Below are positions 1 through 7,465 of a stretch of DNA of 64,000 bases, in pieces (positions within the stretch are counted from its first letter, which is position 1; each line of letters starts with the position of its first letter). The stretch comes from Hymenobacter rigui (GTDB taxonomy: Bacteria > Bacteroidota > Bacteroidia > Cytophagales > Hymenobacteraceae), in the NCBI RefSeq assembly GCF_003944715.1, contig NZ_RWIT01000001.1, positions 434,001 through 498,000 of the forward strand, given 5' to 3'. Below the pieces are notes generated by a model, which searched no databases, was not told where the DNA came from, and saw only the letters and a list, made by a program, of their open reading frames with translations. A program made the position numbers and the translations under genes.

Positions 1-1393
1 CCATGAGCGAAGCCAGGTCGTTAGCCGAAATAAACTCGGTTACTTTCAGGGTTTTGGCGTCCAGCTCGTTCTGCGCGCGCAGAGCTTCACGGTCTTCTGC
101 AGCCATGTTCCGCTTGTCGCGGCGGTACTTGGCGCGGTTCTGCTGCTGACCACCACGGCCACCGCTGAGTTTCGCCAGCGTTGCCTTGATCTGCTCCTGA
201 ATCTGCTTGTCGTTTTGCTCAGGCGTGAGCGGAACCGCGGGCTGACGGGTGTTGCCACCACGGTTGTCCCGGTTGCCGCCTTGCTGACCGCCACCCGGAC
301 GGTTGCCACCTTGCTGGCCGGGGCCGCCCGGACGGTTACCACCGCCTTGCTGGCCAGGGCCACGGTTACCACCCTGCTGACCCAGACCGGCTTGACCGCC
401 GGTCTGGCCGGGGCCGCTCATCGGGATGCGCTGGCGCTTTTTCTTATCGTTGGCATTGAGGCCGCTCTTGCGCACATCCGATGATGCCACAGGGCGGGCT
501 CCCCGTCCACCACCGCCACGGCGCGACGAATCGAGGGGCAACTCAATTTTACCCAGTACCGTGAGGCCTTTCAGCTGGTCGGCTTTGGCCAAGATGGTAC
601 CTTCCTCCGTGGCGGCTTCAGGAGCTTCAGCCGCTGGTGCGGGAGCCGCCGGAGCAGCCGGTGCTTCGGGAGCCTTAGGAGTTGCCGCTACCGGAGCCGG
701 TGCCACCGGGGCTGCTTTGGGAGCTTCCGGGGCCGGGGTAGGAGCCGGGTGGGGCGTTTCGACTGCCGGAACCGCTGCCGGAGCAGGGGCGGGTGCAGGA
801 GTCGGAGCGGCCGGGGCCTCGGGAGCTTTAGGGGCTTCCACCACTTTGGGAGCCTCGGTAGCTTTCGGAGCCTCTGGAGCCTTGGGCGCTTCAGCCGCTG
901 GCTGTGGAGCCGCCGAAGCCGGAGTGGGCTTGGGAGGAACCGGACGCCCTTTGGCATCTAGTTCAATTTTGCCCAATACCTTCAGGCCGGGCACGCGCGC
1001 GGGCTCTTCTGCCGGAGCTGGTGCTGATGTTGGTGCTGATATTGGTGCCGGTTGAGGAACCTCAACGGCCGGAGTCGGCTGCGCTACAGGCTGAGGGGCC
1101 GGCGCTGCCGGTTTCGGGGCGGGTGCAGCAGCCCGCGCTTGAGCGGCCTGGGTAGCCGCAGCTTCCAGCTCACTCTGGCGCTTGGCCTGGCTTACTTTGG
1201 CGGCGTCCATCTTGTCCTGTGCCGACGACGCGAAGGCCTTCTCAAGCAGAGCAACTTGCTCTGATGATAGCTTGGTCGTGGGTTTGTTTTCGATGGAATG
1301 CCCTTTTCCCGCCAGAAAATCCACAATTGTGGAAAGTCCAACGTTCAGGTCTTTGGCCGCCTGATTCAGCCGTTTGGTTGCTGCTTCCGCCAT
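1..1393 (-). CDS. infB: Translation initiation factor IF-2, N-terminal part (cut by window edge)
   Basis: IF-2 is the GTPase that places initiator tRNA on the 30S subunit. Only the first 464 codons are in the window, and the G domain lies beyond the left edge. The start MAEAATKRLNQAAKDLNVG is the conserved IF2 N-terminal helical domain (about residues 1-60). It is followed by a very long linker rich in Ala, Pro and Glu (about 80-270), and then a Gly/Gln/Asn/Arg-rich stretch with repeated QQGGNR units (about 330-400). The motif GKIELD or GKIELP occurs twice in the linker. Position behind rimP and nusA agrees with the usual operon. An own -7 box lies upstream at 1427-1434. The identity is firm from the N-terminal domain and gene order; the part shown has no catalytic motifs. 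Confidence 0.93.
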   Translation of the reverse strand, partial: MAEAATKRLNQAAKDLNVGLSTIVDFLAGKGHSIENKPTTKLSSEQVALLEKAFASSAQDKMDAAKVSQAKRQSELEAAATQAAQARAAAPAPKPAAPAPQPVAQPTPAVEVPQPAPISAPTSAPAPAEEPARVPGLKVLGKIELDAKGRPVPPKPTPASAAPQPAAEAPKAPEAPKATEAPKVVEAPKAPEAPAAPTPAPAPAPAAVPAVETPHPAPTPAPEAPKAAPVAPAPVAATPKAPEAPAAPAAPAPAAEAPEAATEEGTILAKADQLKGLTVLGKIELPLDSSRRGGGGRGARPVASSDVRKSGLNANDKKKRQRIPMSGPGQTGGQAGLGQQGGNRGPGQQGGGNRPGGPGQQGGNRPGGGQQGGNRDNRGGNTRQPAVPLTPEQNDKQIQEQIKATLAKLSGGRGGQQQNRAKYRRDKRNMAAEDREALRAQNELDAKTLKVTEFISANDLASLM

Positions 1394-1426
1394 TCTATGC
1401 TCGCGAACGATACTCTTATCTTGGTG

Positions 1427-1434
1427 CAAAGGTA
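1427..1434 (-). promoter_or_regulatory. Bacteroidota -7 box upstream of infB
   Basis: Read on the minus strand the site is TACCTTTG, a perfect match to the TAnnTTTG -7 element of the Bacteroidota primary sigma factor. It lies 33 bases before the infB start codon. No clear TTG -33 element is seen at the usual distance. It would give infB a second promoter inside the rimP-nusA-infB operon. Confidence 0.55.
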
Positions 1435-1455
1435 CTAACTTAAATCTTGCCGGGC

Positions 1456-1493
1456 GGCGCTAAAATCTAACCACCCGGTTAGATTTTAGCGCC
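1456..1493. repeat. Perfect 17-bp hairpin between nusA and infB
   Basis: Arms 1456-1472 and 1477-1493 are perfect inverted repeats (GGCGCTAAAATCTAACC and its complement) around a 4-base loop. No T-run follows on the minus strand, so it is not a standard intrinsic terminator. It sits just upstream of the candidate infB -7 box, where it could act as an operator, an RNA processing site or an attenuator. Confidence 0.8.
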
Positions 1494-1517
1494 CGTGCCG
1501 TACCGGCCGCCGCGCAC

Positions 1518-2804
1518 TCATTGCGCGTCGCCGGAATTTGGGGTTTCGTCGTCCTGGTCGTCGCTGTCTTCGAACTCCTGACGGATGACGCGGAAGAGCT
1601 CTTCCACGGTTTCTTCCTCCAGCTCCGTGCGACGCACGATGTCCTCTTTACTGACTGCCAATACGGCCCGGCCGGTATCGAGGCCGATTTTCTTCAGCTC
1701 ATCGATGATCCAGCCTTCAATCTCGTCCTGGAACTCGTCCAGGGCAATATCTTCTTCGAAGTCGCCGGCATCCCGGAATACGTCGATTTCCATACCTACC
1801 AAGCGCGAGGCCAACTTAATGTTGGCACCGCCGCGGCCAATAGCCAACGAAACCTGATCGGGCTTTAAGAACACCGAAACCCGGCCAGTTTGTTCGTTGA
1901 TTTTCATCGACGTGAGTTTGGCCGGCGACAAGGCCCGGGCAATGTAGAGCTCCAGGTTATCGGTGTAGTTGATGATGTCGATGTTCTCATTCTCCAGTTC
2001 ACGCACTACGGCATGAATACGGGAGCCTTTCATGCCCACGCAGGCACCCACCGGGTCAATACGGTCATCGAAGCTTTCTACGGCTACTTTGGCCCGTTCG
2101 CCGGGTTCCCGCACGATGTTTTTGATGGTAATCAAACCATCAAAGATTTCGGGGACTTCCTGTTCCATCAGACGCTCCAGGAAAGCCGGAGCCGCGCGGG
2201 ACAGGATGATTTTGGGCGTGCCGTTGAGGACATCTACGCGGTGTACTACGGCCCGGATGCTGTCACCTTTACGGTAGCGGTCCTTCGGAATCTGTTCGCC
2301 TTTGGGCAACACCAGTTCATTCTCGTCTTTGTCGAGAATAAGTGCCTCGCGGCCCCATACCTGGTACACCTCACCTACTACGATTTCGCCTACCTGGTCT
2401 TTGTAAGCCTGGTACAGGTTATCGCGCTCCAAGTCTTTTACGCGCTGAATCAGCGTCTGGCGGGCCATCAGCACGGCACGACGGCCGAAATCTTCCAGCT
2501 TTACTTCTTCGGCTACCTGTTCGCCAATCTCGAAGTCGGGCTCGATTTTCTGGGCTTCTGCCAGCGGAATTTTGTCGAAATCCCAGATATCCTCCGAGTT
2601 GTCATCCACAATTTCGCGGTTGCGCCAGATTTCCAAGTCGCCCTTGTCCACGTTCAGAATCACGTCGAAGTTCGAGTCGTCGTCGTACTTCTTGCGGATC
2701 ATCGTGCGAAACACTTCCTCCAGGATGCTCATCATCGTGGGGCGGTCGATGTTCTTCGACCGGGCGAATTCGGCAAACGATTCAATCAGGACGTTGCTGT
2801 TCAT
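1518..2804 (-). CDS. nusA: Transcription termination/antitermination factor NusA
   Basis: NusA binds RNA polymerase and controls pausing, termination and antitermination. The 428-residue protein has the N-terminal polymerase-binding domain (start MNSNVLIESFAEFARSKNID), an S1 domain (about 130-200, GEIVVGEVYQVWGREALILD) and two KH domains, with GACVGMKGSRI near 255 and SLAIGRGGANIKLA near 320. It ends in a short acidic tail and lacks the C-terminal acidic repeats of E. coli NusA, as is normal in this phylum. It lies 105 bases after rimP and 124 bases before infB, the classic operon order. Confidence 0.97.
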   Translation of the reverse strand: MNSNVLIESFAEFARSKNIDRPTMMSILEEVFRTMIRKKYDDDSNFDVILNVDKGDLEIWRNREIVDDNSEDIWDFDKIPLAEAQKIEPDFEIGEQVAEEVKLEDFGRRAVLMARQTLIQRVKDLERDNLYQAYKDQVGEIVVGEVYQVWGREALILDKDENELVLPKGEQIPKDRYRKGDSIRAVVHRVDVLNGTPKIILSRAAPAFLERLMEQEVPEIFDGLITIKNIVREPGERAKVAVESFDDRIDPVGACVGMKGSRIHAVVRELENENIDIINYTDNLELYIARALSPAKLTSMKINEQTGRVSVFLKPDQVSLAIGRGGANIKLASRLVGMEIDVFRDAGDFEEDIALDEFQDEIEGWIIDELKKIGLDTGRAVLAVSKEDIVRRTELEEETVEELFRVIRQEFEDSDDQDDETPNSGDAQ

Positions 2805-2909
2805 GCTGATTATTAGTGATTTGTTGCTGGTGGTTGGGTGGCGGACTGGCAGGTTGTATGAAGGCTACGGAGCCCTGCTACCTGACAACGCACTACGGAC
2901 AACGCTATA

Positions 2910-3383
2910 CTACTTAAACGAAATCACCACTTTGGCCTCGCTGATATCAGCAAAGGATACGAAAGCGGCGGGGAGAGTCTTTTTCTTGCTTTTTTCCTTC
3001 ACTACCTCGGCCAGCTGAATGCCGGTAGCATCAGCGGCTTCCAGGGTGCCGGTTTTCTCGGTGCCGTCGGCCATTTTCAGGCTGAGTGTACGGCCTACGT
3101 GACGGGTATACTGACGGGCATCGCGCAGGGGCTGGTCGGCGCCGGGCGAGGTTACTTCCAGCGTGTAGCTGGCGTCTTCACCGTATTCCTCATCTACGCG
3201 GCGGGCCAGTCGGCGGCTCACCTGCGCGCACTCGTCAATACCAACGCCCTGCTCCCCATCGAGGGTGACAGTGACTTTAGGCCGAATGGCATCCGACACG
3301 GCCAGGCTTACCACAAACAGGCTACCGTCGGTGGGTAGGCTGTCCTGGAGCAGCTCGGAAAGGCGGGCTTGATCGAGTTTCAT
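2910..3383 (-). CDS. rimP: Ribosome maturation factor RimP
   Basis: RimP is needed for late assembly of the 30S subunit. The start chosen is the ATG at 3383 (MKLDQARLSE). An in-frame TTG at 3455 gives 24 more residues, but it overlaps the -7 box and its residues do not look like the family. The 157-residue product shows the RimP N-terminal fold with VSRRLARRVDEE and the typical LEVTSPGADQPLRDARQY segment, followed by the SH3-like C-terminal domain. First gene of rimP-nusA-infB. Confidence 0.95.
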   Translation of the reverse strand: MKLDQARLSELLQDSLPTDGSLFVVSLAVSDAIRPKVTVTLDGEQGVGIDECAQVSRRLARRVDEEYGEDASYTLEVTSPGADQPLRDARQYTRHVGRTLSLKMADGTEKTGTLEAADATGIQLAEVVKEKSKKKTLPAAFVSFADISEAKVVISFK

Positions 3384-3406
3384 GGGCGGGTTACCTGATA
3401 AAAGAA

Positions 3407-3429
3407 AGAGGGGACTATCCGTCCCCTCT
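3407..3429 (-). terminator. Hairpin with U-rich tail in the rimP leader
   Basis: Read on the minus strand, a 9-bp perfect stem (AGAGGGGAC and its complement) with a 5-base loop is followed by TTCTTTTATC. It lies between the rimP promoter and the rimP start codon. It can end transcription from the upstream T9SS gene and, because it is inside the rimP transcript, may also attenuate rimP-nusA-infB. Confidence 0.55.
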
Positions 3430-3452
3430 GTTCGTGTTCTAGTTTGCTGGTG

Positions 3453-3483
3453 CAAAGATACAACGCAAAACCACGGAAAGCAA
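3453..3483 (-). promoter_or_regulatory. Promoter of rimP-nusA-infB
   Basis: On the minus strand a TATCTTTG -7 box (3453-3460) is preceded by a TTG at 3481-3483 with 20 bases between them, matching the Bacteroidota -33/-7 layout. The box is about 70 bases upstream of the rimP ATG, so the transcript has a leader that contains the hairpin at 3407-3429. Confidence 0.65.
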
Positions 3484-3495
3484 GCCGGTTGCCAC

Positions 3496-6400
3496 CTAGC
3501 GCTGGATGGTGAGCCAGCCTTTCAGGGGAGTCCCATCGGGCAGCCGCAGAATGTAGTAGTAGATACCATCGGGCAGGCCGGCGCCGGACCAGTCGTTACG
3601 ATAGGAAGCAGCTTCAAACACCTTATTGCCCCAGCGTGTGAACACCTGCAACTGCCCCGGGCAGGCCGTGCGAATCACGAAAAACTCGTTCTTGTCATCG
3701 TGGTTGGGCGTAATGATGTTGGGCGGCAGTTGCTGAGGAAGCACCTCTACGGTGGCCAGCGTAGCGGATTCGGAGCAGCGCCCGGTATTAAAGAACGTAG
3801 TGACGCGCGGCCGGTAGGTGCCGGCCTGCGCATAGGTGTGCGTAACGCTGCTGCCGGTGACGGGTGCGGACCCATCGCCAAAATCCCAGGTGGAAGTGGG
3901 GACGCCACCGCCGAAGCTGACAGTAAGCGGAGCCAAGCGGTTTTCGGGGCAGCTGGCTGGGCTCCAAGTCGGGGCAGTGGTGGGTGGAACAGCTATGGAT
4001 ACCCGGCGGATGCCGGTACTCTGGCAGATATCGGGCAGGGTGTACGTAAGCGTTACGCTACCGTTAAAGCCAACTGGTGGAGTAAAGCGGCCATCGGAGG
4101 TGACGTTGGGGCCGCTCCAGGTACCGCCGGCCGGTGCTCCGCGCAGCCGGAAAGGCTGGGTGCTGCCGGGGCACAGCAGTGTATCGGATCCGGCACTGAC
4201 AGAGAGGGGCGCGCTGACCTGCACAGTAATGGTGCCGGTGTAGTCGCAGAGGCCGAAACCAGTACGATAGGTGAGCGTGTGGGTACCGGCCCCGGCCAGA
4301 GCCGGTGTAAAGGTGAAGCCTGTGCTGAACGGCCCCCGGACGCCGTTGCCGCTCCAAAGGACGGTGCCGGGCAGCGTTACGGCGGTGGCGCTGGTACTGC
4401 AGTAAGCTGGCAGCGTGGGCGGGCTGAACGTGGGTGTGGCCAGCACGTAGGCCATCATGGTGCCGGAGCTGGTGCAGCCACCAGGCGCGGTGATGGTGTA
4501 GGTAAGCAGGCTGCTGCCCAGCAAAGCAGGCGTAGGCGTGAATACAAAGCCCGAGGCTACTGACCCCGACACTCCCGGGCCCGACCACACGCCGCCCGCC
4601 GGGCTGCCTGCCAGGGCCTGTGGCCCGGCTCCGGTGCAGGTGGAGAGGCCCGCACCCGCTACGGCCTGCACTACGGTAACCGTGCGAGTGGTTTGCAGCT
4701 GACAGCCGTTCGTATTCACTGAGTACACCAGCGTGTGCGTGCCAGGACCGGCTACCGCGGCGTTAAACAACGTACCGCTTACACCCGGCCCTGAAAACGT
4801 GCCCCCGACCGGCGTAGCCGATAACCCCACCACAGTGGAAGTACCGGGGTTCAGGCAGAAGCTGGTTTGCGTGGGCGTGGTGAACGAAATAGCCGGAGCC
4901 GGCACCACGGTAAGCCGCAACGTGGAAACCCCGCCGCATGGCCCCACCCCCGTAACGGTGTAGGTAAGCGTCTGCGTGCCCAGCAGGCCAACGGTTGGAG
5001 TGAAGAAAAAGCCCGATGCCACCGAGCCCGATACGCCGGGCCCCGTCCAGACGCCGCCGGCCGGGCTGCCCTGCAACGGAATGGGGGCCGAGGCCGCGCA
5101 CACGTTTCGGTCGGTGCCGGCCACCACGTTTACGGTTTCAAAGTTGTACTTGAAGGCCGCGTTGTTGCAGTTTACGCTATTGTTGACGGTGGAATAGTAC
5201 CCGGCACCCGGCGGAACGGGCCAGTCGCTGGAGCCGCCGCAGCCGCCGCACACGGCATGATACACTACCCCACGCGGGTCGAAGCGGGAGGTGCCGCCAT
5301 CCACGTGGTCTTGCCCGGTACCTCCGAAGAAGGTGGCGTAATCGAGGCTGCGGGCCCCGGCTGACAGCTGCATCAGGTAGAAGTCATTGCCATCGGTGGT
5401 GCGCTGGGTGGCGTTGGCAGTGGTAGGCAGGCCCAGCACGGTGCCATTGCCCGCGTAGCCGGTGTTATTGCCGCCACCCCAGCCGCTCACGTAAATTCGC
5501 TCACACTGGTCCACCAGAAAAGCCGTGGGCGAAATGTCAATGGTGGTCCGGCCACTGCCAAAGGAGGTGGCAAACTCGGTGGCAGTGAGGTCGGCGTTGA
5601 GTTTATGAATGAATTGCCGGCCGCCTGGCACCCCGTAGCGGTTGCCGCTTACGGGGTAAGTGCCCAGCGTCTGGCCCAGCAGGTACACGCCACCGCTCTG
5701 ATCAAGCTGCACAAAATAGGCCTGGTCATACGCCGAAGTGCCCACCAGAGCCGACTTTTCGAGAACCGAGCCCGAGGCGCTGATGCGGGTAACAAAACCA
5801 TCCGCGTCGCCGCGCTGCGCGGGCTGTACGGCACCGGCCGTTACCGGGAAATCGAGGCTGGTGGTACCGCCTGCCACGTACAGGCGGCCCACTGCATCCA
5901 GCTGCAGCGAGTAGGCGGCATCGGGCTGGTTGCCACCCAGCTGGCTGCTCCACACAACCTGGTTCAGACCGGGCGTGAGCTTGGTTACCACACCGTTGAG
6001 GCCGGCCGTGTATGGTTGAAAGCTATTGCGGGCCGGGAAATCGGGGGAGGAGGTGTTGGAGGCCAGGTACACGTTGTCCTGCGCATCAACCAGAATGTCC
6101 CCCCGGAAGGAGTCGCCGTAGTTGTGCAGCAGGTTGAAACCCGCTATGAAGGGCAACACGCCTTCGTTGCCAATACCTCCCAGATAGGTGGACGCCACCA
6201 GCCGGCTCCCATCGGCACTGAACCGGACAACGGCCAGGTCAGACCCATTGGGCATGTTGGAGGGCGAGTAGTTATAGTAGGGGTTGATGGCACTGCCGCC
6301 ATTAAAGCTCTGATCAAGGGCCCCGGCCGTGGTGGGGAAGTTGATAGAGCCGGTAGCGGCCAGTACCAGCAGCTCGCCCTGGCCGTTCACTACCATACTC

Positions 6401-7389
6401 TGCGGAAAATCGGCCCCGGTGCCGCCCAAGTAGGTGGCCCATAGCCGGGCCGCCGGGCCCCGGGCCGTGGTGTTGTACTTAATGATGGCAATATCGGTGG
6501 AGCCGGCAAACTGCGTGCTGTAGGCCCCGGGGCTGGCCGGATAGCCCGTGCTGAACACAATACCGCCCGAGTACAGGTTGCCCTGCGCATCGTAGGTGGC
6601 CGTGAAGCCCCAGTTGTCGGCCAAGGAGCCCGTAAACGTGGAAAATACCACCGTGGGGTCGATGGTGAGTGGCCGCTGCGGGTCGTACGTGCCCAGGCGG
6701 AAACTCACCTCCTGGTTGCGCAACACGTAGGTGCAGGCCACCGGCTGGCGGCGGCCCTGAGCATCCAATTGCCAGGCCCGCGGGGCCAGTTCCCGCAGCG
6801 TGCCCACGGAAGTAGCAATTTCCAGATGGCCTTCCGGTGTCAGCTTCAGGGCATCGGCCCCGTGGTAGCGCAGCCGGACGCTGGCGGTACTGGCGTGCGG
6901 GGCCAGTTCGAAATCGTATTCCAGCTGTTGGTGCTCGTTTTCGTAGAACCGGGCGTTGATGCCGGGCCACACGGCCTGGTACTGCAGCTGCCGGAAACTA
7001 CTCACGCCGGCGGCCCACCGGGCCGGATCCGGCCCCTGCAGGTAGTTGCGTTTTTCGCCGGTAGCTTCCGTGGGCTGCACCTTGGGCTGCGAGCCGGCCC
7101 CCACAAACTCTACCCGCACCGCATGGGCTCCCGTTAGAGCTGGGGCTGCAGCAGGCCGGGGCTGAGCCAGGTGCGGATGCTCTAGGCCCCGCGTGAGGGC
7201 GTAGGTAAGGCCCTGGGGCTCCATAAACAGCCGCCCACCCGGTATATCGGCGGCGTACAGCACCGGGGTGGGCCACTGGCCTTTGTTTTCAATGAACTCC
7301 AGATGATGGGGCTCCGGGGTGGCCGGACGGCCTTCACTCACTACACTCAGGGCCAGCCAAAGGCCCATAATCAGGTACAATTGCTTCAT
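3496..7389 (-). CDS. Giant secreted T9SS type B protein (DUF7948, beta-propeller and PKD), copy 1
   Basis: A 1297-residue exported protein. A signal peptide (MKQLYLIMGLWLALSVVSEG) is followed by a DUF7948-type domain starting LEFIENKGQWPTPVLYAADI (about 28-250). Next come SBBP-like beta-propeller repeats with the phrase ATYLGG or similar (about 250-740), and several Ig-like repeats that each contain PAGGVWSGPGVSG-like text (about 750-1130). Then follow a PKD domain (WDFGDGSAPVTGSSVTHTY, near 1170) and a gliding-motility-type C-terminal domain (NIITPNHDDKNEFFVI to the end), the type B T9SS sorting signal. It should be secreted and held at the cell surface; the exact role is unknown. The next gene (7466-10945) is a paralog with the same order of domains. 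Confidence 0.88.
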   Translation of the reverse strand: MKQLYLIMGLWLALSVVSEGRPATPEPHHLEFIENKGQWPTPVLYAADIPGGRLFMEPQGLTYALTRGLEHPHLAQPRPAAAPALTGAHAVRVEFVGAGSQPKVQPTEATGEKRNYLQGPDPARWAAGVSSFRQLQYQAVWPGINARFYENEHQQLEYDFELAPHASTASVRLRYHGADALKLTPEGHLEIATSVGTLRELAPRAWQLDAQGRRQPVACTYVLRNQEVSFRLGTYDPQRPLTIDPTVVFSTFTGSLADNWGFTATYDAQGNLYSGGIVFSTGYPASPGAYSTQFAGSTDIAIIKYNTTARGPAARLWATYLGGTGADFPQSMVVNGQGELLVLAATGSINFPTTAGALDQSFNGGSAINPYYNYSPSNMPNGSDLAVVRFSADGSRLVASTYLGGIGNEGVLPFIAGFNLLHNYGDSFRGDILVDAQDNVYLASNTSSPDFPARNSFQPYTAGLNGVVTKLTPGLNQVVWSSQLGGNQPDAAYSLQLDAVGRLYVAGGTTSLDFPVTAGAVQPAQRGDADGFVTRISASGSVLEKSALVGTSAYDQAYFVQLDQSGGVYLLGQTLGTYPVSGNRYGVPGGRQFIHKLNADLTATEFATSFGSGRTTIDISPTAFLVDQCERIYVSGWGGGNNTGYAGNGTVLGLPTTANATQRTTDGNDFYLMQLSAGARSLDYATFFGGTGQDHVDGGTSRFDPRGVVYHAVCGGCGGSSDWPVPPGAGYYSTVNNSVNCNNAAFKYNFETVNVVAGTDRNVCAASAPIPLQGSPAGGVWTGPGVSGSVASGFFFTPTVGLLGTQTLTYTVTGVGPCGGVSTLRLTVVPAPAISFTTPTQTSFCLNPGTSTVVGLSATPVGGTFSGPGVSGTLFNAAVAGPGTHTLVYSVNTNGCQLQTTRTVTVVQAVAGAGLSTCTGAGPQALAGSPAGGVWSGPGVSGSVASGFVFTPTPALLGSSLLTYTITAPGGCTSSGTMMAYVLATPTFSPPTLPAYCSTSATAVTLPGTVLWSGNGVRGPFSTGFTFTPALAGAGTHTLTYRTGFGLCDYTGTITVQVSAPLSVSAGSDTLLCPGSTQPFRLRGAPAGGTWSGPNVTSDGRFTPPVGFNGSVTLTYTLPDICQSTGIRRVSIAVPPTTAPTWSPASCPENRLAPLTVSFGGGVPTSTWDFGDGSAPVTGSSVTHTYAQAGTYRPRVTTFFNTGRCSESATLATVEVLPQQLPPNIITPNHDDKNEFFVIRTACPGQLQVFTRWGNKVFEAASYRNDWSGAGLPDGIYYYILRLPDGTPLKGWLTIQR

Positions 7390-7421
7390 ATACGCAACAA
7401 GCCGAATAACGCTAATAGCCG

Positions 7422-7429
7422 CAAAGCTA
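7422..7429 (-). promoter_or_regulatory. -7 box of the first giant T9SS gene
   Basis: TAGCTTTG on the minus strand, a full TAnnTTTG match, 33 bases before the start codon at 7389. No TTG is seen at the -33 distance. It suggests the two paralogs are transcribed separately. Confidence 0.5.
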
Positions 7430-7465
7430 CTGGTTATCCGGCTTGTTTCAGCGGGAAAAATGGCG

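Noticed and set aside
3382..4563. 393-codon open frame on the plus strand opposite the giant T9SS gene
   Set aside because: Low-complexity Gly/Ala/Arg text with no domain. It is antisense to a gene with clear domains; GC-rich DNA leaves opposite frames open.
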